Shown in pieces: positions 1 to 4,993 of a DNA stretch of 5,522 bases. Each line of letters starts with the position of its first letter. Position 1 is the first letter of the stretch. This DNA comes from Paraktedonobacter sp035294465 (GTDB lineage Bacteria > Chloroflexota > Ktedonobacteria > Ktedonobacterales > Ktedonobacteraceae), in the NCBI GenBank assembly GCA_035294465.1, contig DATGKW010000045.1:1-5522 (forward strand), in the 5' to 3' direction. The translations under genes and the position numbers were made by a program. The notes under the pieces were generated by a model, which worked only from the letters and a program-made list of their open reading frames with translations, did no database searches and was not told where the DNA came from.

Positions 1-1
1 C

Positions 2-2335
2 GTGACACTGGCAGGCAGCGAAAAGAGGCGCGAAGATCCAGGGCTCATTACCGGGCAAACGAAATTTGTGGATGATATCCGTCTGGCACACGACCGACCG
101 GCAGCGCTCTCTATGGTAGTAGCGCGCAGCCCCTACGCGCACGCACGGATTGAGAAGATCGGAACCACTGCCGCCCGTGCGCTGCCAGGCGTCGTCGATG
201 TGATTACCGCCCGTGACCTGGCCGGTCGGCTCAAACTGCTGGAGAGCATGGCACCTCCAGGATTAAAGCATGTCCCTCGCTCTCCTCTAGCCAACGAGAA
301 GGTGCGCTATATAGGCGAGCCGGTTGTGGTGATTCTGGCGGAGAATCGCTATGTGGCAGAGGACGCACGCGACCTGCTGGACATCGAATACACGCCGTTA
401 GAGGCTGCGGTAGATACAGAAGAGGCCGCACGCCCAGGAGCGCCTCTGCTCTACGAAGAGCTGGGGACCAATATCGCCCTGACCTTTTCAAAGAGATCTG
501 GCGATGTTGAGGAAGTCTTCGCGCGCGCGGAACGCACTACGCGCCTGCGGCTGGTGAATCAGCGCCTCGCGCCCAGTTCACTGGAGAATCGGGCCTGTTT
601 ATTTGACTATGACGCGCAGCGCGGCGAATTTTACGCCTGGGTCTCTTCGCAGGGGCTTTTTCGCCTGAAAGAGGTCCTAGCCCACACACTGGACCTCCCG
701 CCGGAGCGCGTCCACGTACACAACGCGGCTGTGGGTGGGGCCTTTGGCGCGAAAAACACGCTGCTGGGCGAGGAGCTGCTGGCAGCCTGGTTAGCTCTGA
801 AGCATGGGCGCCCGGTGAAGTGGATCGAGGAGCGCAGCGAGAATTTGCAGGCTCAGAGCCAGGGGCGCGGGCAAATCAACTATCTGGAAGTGGCTTTCCA
901 GAACGACGGCACGCTACTGGGCTTTAAGGTTCACACGCTGGGCGATCTGGGAGCCTTCGCCAGTGGAGTCGGGGCCATGCTTCCCGCGCGTAGCACCGAC
1001 ATGCTGATCGGCCCTTACCGGGTCGCGGCGGTTGAGAGTAAAGCCGAGGGTGTGTACACGAACAAACCACCCACAGCGGCCTATCGCGGCGCTGGTCGTC
1101 CCGAGGGAACCTATATGCTGGAGCGTGCAATGGATCAGATCGCGCGCGAACTGGCTATGGACCCGGCAGAGGTGCGGCGCAAGAATTTCATCGACCCCGG
1201 CGCGTTCCCCCATCACACAGTGACTGGCTTGCTCTACGATAGCGGCAACTACCCGGCGCTGCTGGACAGGCTGCTAGAACTGGGCGAATACTCGGCCTGG
1301 CGCGAGAAGCAGCGCGAGCAGCGCGCTAGCGGCGGCCGCCTGCTAGGTCTCGGCCTCTCAACCTTCACCGAGATATCAGGCGGCGAGATGCCCGGCCCCA
1401 GAGAAGCAGCTATTGTGCGCGTGCGGCGCGATGGCACACTTCTCACACAAAGCGGCGTCGCACATAACGGCCAGGGTCACTTTACCCTCTTTGCGCGCAT
1501 CACCGCCGGGGTCTTTGGCCTGCCTATCGAACAAGTTGAGGTCGAGATGAATAATGCCGACCTGCCAGTTTACGGCATCGGCACCTTTGGCAGCCGAACC
1601 ACGCAGGTCAGCGCCTCAGCCGTGCTGCTGGCAGCGCAGGCCGCGCGCGAGAAGATGCTACACGCGGCAGCGCAAGCCCTGGAGGTCGCTCATGCCGACC
1701 TCGAACTGGTGAACGGCAAAATCGCGGTGCGCGGCGTGCCCGGACGCGCGATTGGATTGGACGAGCTGGCGCGGCTGGTGGAAGAACGCCCCCAACTGCT
1801 CGCGGGCGAGACAAGCGAGGAGGAGCAAAAGCGAGGTATTACCGGCCTGGCCGCCTGGCGAGACTTCAGCCCTGCGGGCGCTGCCTGGTCTTCCGGTGCC
1901 CACCTGGCCGTAGTCGAGGTTGACAGCGAAACCGGCAATGTCGAAATCTTGCGCTACGTCGCCGTAGACGACTGCGGGCGCGTGCTCAACCCCGAACTGG
2001 CGGAGGCCCAGCTTCACGGCTCGCTCACCCAGGGCATCGGCCAGGCCCTCTTTGAAGAGATGGTCTACGCCCAGGACGGGCAGCTTCTCACTGGCACGCT
2101 GATGGACTACGCCCTGCCCCTCGCCAAAGAGCTGCCCACCTATATCAGCGATTTCATTGAGACGCCCTCACCCACCAATCCACTAGGCGTCAAAGGCATC
2201 GGCGAGTCCGGCACCATCGGCGCCCCCCCTACGGTCGTCAATGCCGTCCTCGACGCCCTATCCCCGTTAGGCGTTACCACCATTGATATGCCGCTTACAC
2301 CTGAGAAAATCTGGAGAGCGCTTCATCGGGAATAA
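2..2335 (+). CDS. Xanthine dehydrogenase/CO dehydrogenase-family molybdopterin-binding (large) subunit, CoxL form II-like
   Basis: This is the large catalytic subunit of a molybdenum hydroxylase. In this family it binds the molybdopterin cofactor and normally works in the cytoplasm with an FAD subunit and a 2Fe-2S subunit. At 777 aa it is close to the usual length of about 780-800. The N-terminus (KRREDPGLITG, residues about 8-18) is the usual family opening, so little or nothing is missing. The GTG at position 2 is a plausible start, but its ribosome site lies off the window and a start slightly upstream is possible. Cofactor motifs are GGAFGAK (245-251), AYRGAGR (360-366), GQGH (490-493) and FGSRTT (529-534). 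The glutamate in GIGESG (Glu735) matches the catalytic base of the family. AYRGAGR, rather than the AYxCSFR of true CO dehydrogenase with its Cu-binding cysteine, places it in form II. The substrate is therefore unknown and may be a purine, aldehyde or aromatic compound. The partner genes probably lie upstream. Confidence 0.93.
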   Translation: MTLAGSEKRREDPGLITGQTKFVDDIRLAHDRPAALSMVVARSPYAHARIEKIGTTAARALPGVVDVITARDLAGRLKLLESMAPPGLKHVPRSPLANEKVRYIGEPVVVILAENRYVAEDARDLLDIEYTPLEAAVDTEEAARPGAPLLYEELGTNIALTFSKRSGDVEEVFARAERTTRLRLVNQRLAPSSLENRACLFDYDAQRGEFYAWVSSQGLFRLKEVLAHTLDLPPERVHVHNAAVGGAFGAKNTLLGEELLAAWLALKHGRPVKWIEERSENLQAQSQGRGQINYLEVAFQNDGTLLGFKVHTLGDLGAFASGVGAMLPARSTDMLIGPYRVAAVESKAEGVYTNKPPTAAYRGAGRPEGTYMLERAMDQIARELAMDPAEVRRKNFIDPGAFPHHTVTGLLYDSGNYPALLDRLLELGEYSAWREKQREQRASGGRLLGLGLSTFTEISGGEMPGPREAAIVRVRRDGTLLTQSGVAHNGQGHFTLFARITAGVFGLPIEQVEVEMNNADLPVYGIGTFGSRTTQVSASAVLLAAQAAREKMLHAAAQALEVAHADLELVNGKIAVRGVPGRAIGLDELARLVEERPQLLAGETSEEEQKRGITGLAAWRDFSPAGAAWSSGAHLAVVEVDSETGNVEILRYVAVDDCGRVLNPELAEAQLHGSLTQGIGQALFEEMVYAQDGQLLTGTLMDYALPLAKELPTYISDFIETPSPTNPLGVKGIGESGTIGAPPTVVNAVLDALSPLGVTTIDMPLTPEKIWRALHRE

Positions 2336-2404
2336 CAGCCGTGATACAGGGAAAACGCACCGGCCATAGCATTCCCATTTCCAACGATAAGCCCTTCCAC
2401 TCCT

Positions 2405-2439
2405 GATGGATAGGTAGCGTAGCCATCTGTACGTTTTTT
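2405..2439 (+). terminator. Weak candidate intrinsic terminator after the molybdopterin subunit gene
   Basis: A GATGG/CCATC stem (2405-2409 with 2423-2427) has a 13-nt loop and is followed, six bases later, by a run of six T (2434-2439). It sits about 70 bp after the stop codon. The stem is short and the T run is not directly attached, so this is only a possibility. Confidence 0.22.
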
Positions 2440-2601
2440 GACAATAATCATAATAGGCTGCATTTTATTCACTTTTCTCTCAAAACAGTTTATTTATAAG
2501 TGAAATCTCCCTTATAGCCCACAGGAGGAACATAACAGGCGACCGTGTGATATCAACTTCTGTTTTTTAAGAGATACTCATCAATTTATAGATAGAATAG
2601 C

Positions 2602-2621
2602 GCCATCTCTACAGAGATGGC
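2602..2621. repeat. 20-bp near-perfect palindrome
   Basis: The arms GCCATCTCT and AGAGATGGC (9 bp each, perfect) are separated by AC. The two-base centre is too tight for a good RNA hairpin, and no T run follows on either strand. It therefore looks more like a dimeric protein-binding site than a terminator. A TAGAAT hexamer, close to a -10 box, lies just upstream on the plus strand at 2593-2598, but it has no matching -35. Which gene it would control is unclear. Confidence 0.5.
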
Positions 2622-2663
2622 ATGAGATACGCTAAATACCCGCGTATTTTTGCCGCGCACCTA

Positions 2664-2720
2664 TTTTGTTATATGTTGCGGAGGATGTTCTCCCCATCCT
2701 TTGCGCAACATATAACAAAA
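2664..2720 (-). repeat. Long hairpin with a 17-bp perfect stem, 31 nt after the csrA stop
   Basis: The 17-base arms 2664-2680 and 2704-2720 are perfect reverse complements (TTTTGTTATATGTTGCG and its complement). The 23-nt loop contains a second stem, 2682-2687 with 2695-2700. In the csrA transcript (minus strand) the inner hairpin reads AGGAUG-GGGAGAA-CAUCCU, which puts a GGA in the apical loop, and AAGGAUG (2701-2695) matches the CsrA core ARGGAUG. No U tract follows the stem on either strand, so it is not a standard intrinsic terminator. It may stabilise or end the csrA mRNA, bind CsrA, or be the remnant of a small inverted-repeat element. The structure is certain on paper; the role is inferred. 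Confidence 0.75.
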
Positions 2721-2751
2721 CGAGTGTACGTCTGCTCAGACTTGTATCAAA

Positions 2752-2976
2752 TCAGAGACGAGGTGCAGACTCGCTCTGTACAGACTGTGTTGGAGAAGGT
2801 GGAAGATCAGGATTTGGAGCTGAAGCAGACTTCAGCAACTCCTCGCGGACGATGGTCACATCGGGGGGCGCGGTGATACCGATCTTTACCCGTTCACCTT
2901 CCACCGCCAGGACAGAAACACTAATTACCCCGTCCAGAATAATACTTTCACCTACTTTTCGTCGCAAGACTAGCAT
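2752..2976 (-). CDS. csrA: Carbon storage regulator CsrA, RNA-binding translational regulator
   Basis: CsrA is a small dimeric RNA-binding protein that binds GGA motifs in mRNA leaders and usually blocks ribosome access. In many bacteria it controls flagellin and metabolism. The 74-aa product starts with the family N-terminus MLVLRRKVGESI and keeps the two RNA-binding patches, Leu4 at the first strand and Arg44 in VREEL, in register with E. coli CsrA. The core (1-48) is followed by a Pro/Ser-rich tail of about 26 residues, longer than the E. coli tail. I chose the ATG at 2976-2974 because it gives the conserved N-terminus and has AAAGAGG (2989-2983) six nt upstream. The frame is open further upstream, but that extension is not conserved in the family. 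It is the last gene of the sigma-28/FlgM-like/CsrA cluster. FliW, its protein antagonist in many Gram-positives, is not in the window. Confidence 0.95.
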   Translation of the reverse strand: MLVLRRKVGESIILDGVISVSVLAVEGERVKIGITAPPDVTIVREELLKSASAPNPDLPPSPTQSVQSESAPRL

Positions 2977-3012
2977 GTCGGGCCTCTTTCTTTGGAAGAG
3001 ACTAAGACTGGA

Positions 3013-3022
3013 GCATCCCTGC
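3013..3022 (-). promoter_or_regulatory. Candidate CsrA-binding hairpin in the csrA leader
   Basis: On the minus strand the sequence is GCA-GGGA-UGC, a three-bp stem closing a GGGA loop. This fits the RGGA-loop geometry of the known CsrA SELEX consensus, and CARGGAUG matches 8 of 8. It ends 36 nt upstream of the csrA start and does not overlap the Shine-Dalgarno. The match is visible; binding and autoregulation are inferred. Confidence 0.42.
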
Positions 3023-3178
3023 GCTGCGACACTCATCATAACCGGTGTATCGTGGCCGCCGTTTCATGTGCGAAACAGCGAGTCACGTCTCGTCTAGATG
3101 AACTTGCAGAACGCCAAGGGTAGACACAATCCTACACATTACACAACTACCACCGAGCACTCAACTCAGGATAGAGAC

Positions 3179-3184
3179 GTTATA
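3179..3184 (-). promoter_or_regulatory. Possible -10 box for csrA
   Basis: The minus strand reads TATAAC, five of six matches to the sigma-A -10 consensus, in an AT-rich patch. The -35 position at 17-bp spacing is poor (TGGCGG). If used, it would give a csrA leader of roughly 200 nt. Confidence 0.28.
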
Positions 3185-3259
3185 CAATAATTTGTCGAGA
3201 TCCGCCAGAGCCAGCCAGTATCCTTATTCCGTCCTGGCAAACGAGCTTCTTTCTCCCAC

Positions 3260-3299
3260 GCAGGCGAACTCTCTGCTCAGAGTTCCCCTTACCTGCCTG
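3260..3299 (-). other. Stem-loop between flgM-like gene and csrA
   Basis: A perfect 7-bp stem (3266-3272 with 3279-3285, GAACTCT/AGAGTTC) has a six-base loop. It is extended by an outer stem that can form in two registers, 3261-3265 with 3295-3299 or 3260-3264 with 3292-3296. No U run follows on the minus strand, so it does not read as a terminator for the FlgM-like gene. It could be leader structure or an mRNA-stability element. Confidence 0.4.
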
Positions 3300-3351
3300 G
3301 ATTCAGAAGGCTTGAGCGCAACGGCCCTCGCCAAAGCGGAGAGGACTTAAG

Positions 3352-3633
3352 CTAGCGAGCCTCTAGAAAACGGGTGAAGTTGCGCAAAACGCATTGAGCC
3401 AGTTCGGCACTATCAACGCGATAGGCACCGGCGGCGATGCTCAAGCGCAGGGCCTCAACCCGTGCAGCACGGTTCTGCGGCCAGCAGTGGGCAGCTTGTT
3501 TCTGAACAGAAATCAGGAACCGAGCCTGGTCCTGACGGTCCATAAACATATCCTCTTGAACTCCAGCTTGCAGAGCAGATTCAGAGGGAAGCAGATCGAG
3601 ATCGGGCACGCTATCTACCATGGCCTCTTCCAT
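3352..3633 (-). CDS. flgM: FlgM-like anti-sigma-28 factor
   Basis: FlgM binds the flagellar sigma factor and keeps it inactive until released. The 93-aa product is in the family size range (about 88-97 aa). Its C-terminal half carries the family signature: residues 58-82, starting RVEALRLSIAAGAYRVDSAE, line up with the RVEAL..AI..G...D...IA.SL pattern of FlgM, followed by a final helix to residue 93. The N-terminal half (1-50) is acidic and low in conservation, as expected for a protein largely disordered when free. Two starts are possible. ATG 3633 has GAGAG about six nt upstream and was chosen; ATG 3621 has GGAAGAGG close before it. It lies directly downstream of the sigma-28 gene, which strongly supports the pairing. 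A 259-bp gap with a structured leader separates them, so it is probably regulated on its own. Confidence 0.85.
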   Translation of the reverse strand: MEEAMVDSVPDLDLLPSESALQAGVQEDMFMDRQDQARFLISVQKQAAHCWPQNRAARVEALRLSIAAGAYRVDSAELAQCVLRNFTRFLEAR

Positions 3634-3648
3634 ACTGCACTCTCACAA

Positions 3649-3755
3649 TCTAGAAACAACAAGCATGATCTCACCCGTGTAAAGAGAAGATCATCGTCGC
3701 CTCTTCGCTACCACCCTCCCTCTTATGATAATCGTCAGAGGCGACTGTTTCTAGA
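3649..3755 (-). ncRNA. Candidate structured leader RNA (three-way junction) of the flgM-like gene
   Basis: Read on the minus strand, 107 nt fold into a three-way junction made of perfect stems. P1 has 10 bp (3755-3746 with 3658-3649). P3 has 9 bp (3745-3737 with 3704-3696), and beyond a GACGAU/GCGA internal loop it continues as a 5-bp helix (3730-3726 with 3713-3709). P2 has 7 bp (3694-3688 with 3671-3665). CUCUU in the P2 loop (3686-3682) can pair with AAGAG in the P3 loop (3724-3720), plus a U-G pair, giving a loop-loop contact. G-U pairs in the P3 extension and in the loop contact exist only in minus-strand RNA. P1 ends 15 nt before the ATG, next to the ribosome site. I could not match it to c-di-GMP, purine or TPP riboswitch consensus sequences. 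Structure and position are seen; ligand sensing is inference. Confidence 0.55.
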
Positions 3756-3805
3756 GGGTAAAGGACTAACCAGAGAATTTTTCTGGCCGAGTAGCCTCAG
3801 AAACT

Positions 3806-3818
3806 GGGATGCATCCCT
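3806..3818 (-). promoter_or_regulatory. 12-bp palindrome and CsrA-like motif near the flgM-like transcription start
   Basis: GGGATGCATCCC (3806-3817) is a perfect palindrome lying 11 bp downstream of the TATAAT box, so it would overlap the predicted transcription start as an operator would. On the minus strand 3818-3812 reads AGGGATG, an exact ARGGAUG core. It could be a protein-binding operator, an RNA site or both. Confidence 0.4.
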
Positions 3819-3828
3819 CACACTATTC

Positions 3829-3834
3829 ATTATA
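3829..3834 (-). promoter_or_regulatory. TATAAT -10 box upstream of the flgM-like gene
   Basis: The minus strand carries a perfect TATAAT in an AT-rich patch. The -35 position at 17-bp spacing (AAAGAT) is poor, so an activator might be needed. The transcription start would lie near 3822, giving a leader of about 190 nt that contains the whole three-way junction. Confidence 0.4.
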
Positions 3835-3892
3835 TAAAAGCAGGAACAACCATCTTTATCGCTCTAAGGATGCCTCTCTCCTTACCGTGCTG

Positions 3893-4705
3893 CTACCCGG
3901 TCACTAGATGCTGGCGGCGCGGACGCCGAGCACGCCGGGCGCTCTGCTGAATGTTCAGGGCATTGCGCAAGCGCAGAATGGCCTGCATATGCAGCTGGCA
4001 AACGCGCGACTCAGAGACGTTCATAATCTTACTAATCTCTTTCATAGTCAACTCCTCACGATAATATAACGCGAGGAGCAGGCGTTCTCGTTCTGGCAAA
4101 TTGTCCAGAGCGACGCGCAACAAAGCCATCAGTTCCTGCGCTTCGACCTGTTCATCCGGCTCCGGGGAGCGCTCATCCTCAAGCAGGTCTGCCAGTGAGG
4201 TCAGCCCCTCCTTCTGAGCAAGCGGACCGAGTGGAGCATCCAGTGATAAGACTATTGTACCCGCTTCTTGCAACATCTGGCGATAGCGAGATGGAGAGAC
4301 GTGAGCTTCGGCTGCAATCTCTTCTTCCCCAGGTGGACGGCCCAGGCGCTGTTCGAGATTCGCTATGGCGTACTCGATCTGGCGCACACGGGCCATCGCC
4401 GTGCGTGGAAGCCAGTTGAGCGAACGAAGATGGTCGATCACTGCTCCTCTGATGCGCGTGGTCGCGAACGACTCAAAACGGCTTCCGCGCGCGGGATCGT
4501 AGCGATCAATCGCATTGATCAAGCCGATGGTGCCACAACTCAGCAGGTCATCGGTATCCAGCAAGCACGAAGGCGGAATACCGAGGCGCCCTACAACGAA
4601 GCGAACAAGGGGAGCATATCGTGTAATCAGCTCGTCCCGTAAGGCGGGATCACGTGTGGCGGCAAACCGCATCCAGATATCATCAATGGTCGCAGGCACA
4701 CCCAT
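3893..4705 (-). CDS. fliA: RNA polymerase sigma factor of the FliA/WhiG (sigma-28) family
   Basis: This is an alternative sigma factor that directs RNA polymerase to promoters of the TAAA-N15-GCCGATAA type. The family drives late flagellar genes (FliA, SigD) or sporulation in aerial hyphae (WhiG). The 270-aa product has region 2 at about 28-98 (LLSCGTIGLINAIDRYDPARG, then the FESFATTRIRGAVIDHLRS core and WLPR), region 3 at about 100-185 and region 4 at about 202-250. Region 4 has a helix-turn-helix (LTMKEISKIMNVSESRVCQ). It ends in a very basic tail (ARRARRPRRQH). I chose ATG 4705-4703 because AGGAGG (4720-4715) lies nine nt upstream; the frame stays open 23 codons further, without a better start. 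Next downstream comes the FlgM-like gene. The sequence alone cannot tell whether motility or development is controlled. The sigma-28 family call is firm; the gene symbol is by family only. Confidence 0.93.
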   Translation of the reverse strand: MGVPATIDDIWMRFAATRDPALRDELITRYAPLVRFVVGRLGIPPSCLLDTDDLLSCGTIGLINAIDRYDPARGSRFESFATTRIRGAVIDHLRSLNWLPRTAMARVRQIEYAIANLEQRLGRPPGEEEIAAEAHVSPSRYRQMLQEAGTIVLSLDAPLGPLAQKEGLTSLADLLEDERSPEPDEQVEAQELMALLRVALDNLPERERLLLALYYREELTMKEISKIMNVSESRVCQLHMQAILRLRNALNIQQSARRARRPRRQHLVTG

Positions 4706-4770
4706 AGAACTATTCCTCCTATCTCTGATCTGGATTGCACGGGCGCCTCTGTGCAAGCAAGAGAGCAACA

Positions 4771-4780
4771 CCATCCCTGA
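4771..4780 (-). promoter_or_regulatory. Candidate CsrA-binding hairpin in the sigma-28 gene leader
   Basis: On the minus strand UCA-GGGA-UGG can form a three-bp stem (A-U, C-G, U-G) around a GGGA loop, and CARGGAUG matches 8 of 8. It lies 65 nt upstream of the sigma start codon. A competing five-bp stem, CTGAG/CTCAG (4790-4786 with 4781-4777), would hide part of the motif, so the two folds exclude each other. The match is visible; binding is inferred. Confidence 0.4.
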
Positions 4781-4914
4781 GCTTTCTCAGAGAATCTCTT
4801 AGGGCAAGTGTAATGGGAAAAGGGATGAGAAGAACATTGCCATTAGTCATCGATCTGATTGCTGGAAGTCCTGTTTTTTCGCAACCAGGCTGCGCTTCAG
4901 AAGTATCGAAAGAA

Positions 4915-4922
4915 GCCGATGA
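4915..4922 (+). promoter_or_regulatory. Possible sigma-28-type -10 element
   Basis: GCCGATGA matches seven of eight bases of the sigma-28 -10 consensus GCCGATAA. The -35 position 15 nt upstream reads TTCA, only two of four to TAAA. If real, the divergent small gene would be a target of the neighbouring sigma factor. One half-site alone is weak evidence. Confidence 0.25.
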
Positions 4923-4932
4923 AGGAGGGTAG

Positions 4933-4961
4933 TTGAGGGTAATTTCCCCTGTAGTTATGTT
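4933..4961 (+). promoter_or_regulatory. Sigma-A-like promoter for the small plus-strand gene
   Basis: TTGAGG (4933-4938) and TATGTT (4956-4961) are spaced by exactly 17 bp and match four of six bases each. Transcription would start near 4968, leaving a short leader that includes the AGGAGG ribosome site at 4983-4988. Confidence 0.42.
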
Positions 4962-4993
4962 TCAGAGAGAGGAAGAAAGATGAGGAGGATCGT

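Larger units (their letters stand above)
2336..2751. other. Gene-free convergent intergenic region
   Basis: This 416-bp gap lies between the converging molybdopterin subunit gene and csrA. It is clearly more AT-rich than the flanking genes, and I see no credible coding frame in it. It holds a weak hairpin/T-tract near 2405-2439, an isolated AGGAGG (2523-2528) with no start codon behind it, a 20-bp palindrome (2602-2621) and a strong 17-bp-stem hairpin (2664-2720). Each of these except the AGGAGG is listed separately. Being convergent, the gap must contain transcription ends for both strands, but no textbook terminator is visible. Confidence 0.7.
2977..3351 (-). other. Long csrA leader / flgM-csrA intergenic region
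   Basis: This 375-bp stretch separates the FlgM-like gene from csrA, all read on the minus strand. I find no supportable coding frame in it. It contains a stem-loop (3260-3299), a possible -10 box (3179-3184) and a CsrA-type hairpin site (3013-3022) 36 nt before the csrA start. The length argues for a separate regulated csrA transcript or a long structured leader rather than tight operon coupling. Confidence 0.6.
3634..3892 (-). other. flgM-like leader / sigma-flgM intergenic region
   Basis: This 259-bp gap holds, in minus-strand order, a TATAAT box (3834-3829), a 12-bp palindrome (3817-3806) with an ARGGATG match, and a three-stem folded element (3755-3649) ending just before the flgM-like start. 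No coding frame is supported. No intrinsic terminator is visible after the sigma gene, so read-through transcripts would carry the same leader. Confidence 0.65.
4706..4993. other. Divergent intergenic region between the sigma gene and the small plus-strand gene
   Basis: This 288-bp region must hold promoters for both directions. On the plus strand I see a sigma-A-like promoter (4933-4961) and a sigma-28-like -10 (4915-4922). On the minus strand I see the sigma ribosome site (4720-4715) and a CsrA-type motif (4778-4772), but no convincing promoter. An ARGGATG match is also present on the plus strand near 4818-4824. Confidence 0.55.

Noticed and set aside
914..2017. Minus-strand open frames inside the molybdopterin subunit gene
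   Set aside because: They are antisense shadows of a GC-rich gene and have no recognisable protein features.
2438..2466. Perfect TTGACA (2438-2443) as a plus-strand promoter
   Set aside because: The -10 position at 17-bp spacing is CATTTT, and no gene or RNA is recognisable downstream on that strand.
2523..2528. AGGAGG as the ribosome site of a small gene
   Set aside because: No ATG or usable GTG/TTG start follows at proper spacing; the nearest GTG runs straight into a stop.
2977..3039. In-frame N-terminal extension of CsrA (21 more residues from an ATG at 3039)
   Set aside because: CsrA proteins begin with MLxL; the ATG at 2976 gives this and has its own ribosome site. The extension has no family support.
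2666..3097. Plus-strand open frames across csrA and the hairpin (2622-2876 and 2666-3097)
   Set aside because: They overlap csrA in antisense, run through the hairpin and show no family features or ribosome site.
3705..3745. CUGACGA followed later by GAA in the flgM-like leader, resembling a hammerhead ribozyme core
   Set aside because: The stem order does not fit: the sequence right after GAA pairs back to the strand before CUGACGA, leaving no stem III or cleavage site.
3649..3755. The nested inverted repeats as a miniature transposable element
   Set aside because: The outer repeats are only 10 bp, no target duplication flanks them, and inner stems plus strand-specific G-U pairs fit a folded RNA better.
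3855..3870. Minus-strand AGCGATAA as a sigma-28 promoter for the flgM-like gene
   Set aside because: It matches only six of eight bases and the nearest TAAG lies at the wrong distance (17 nt).
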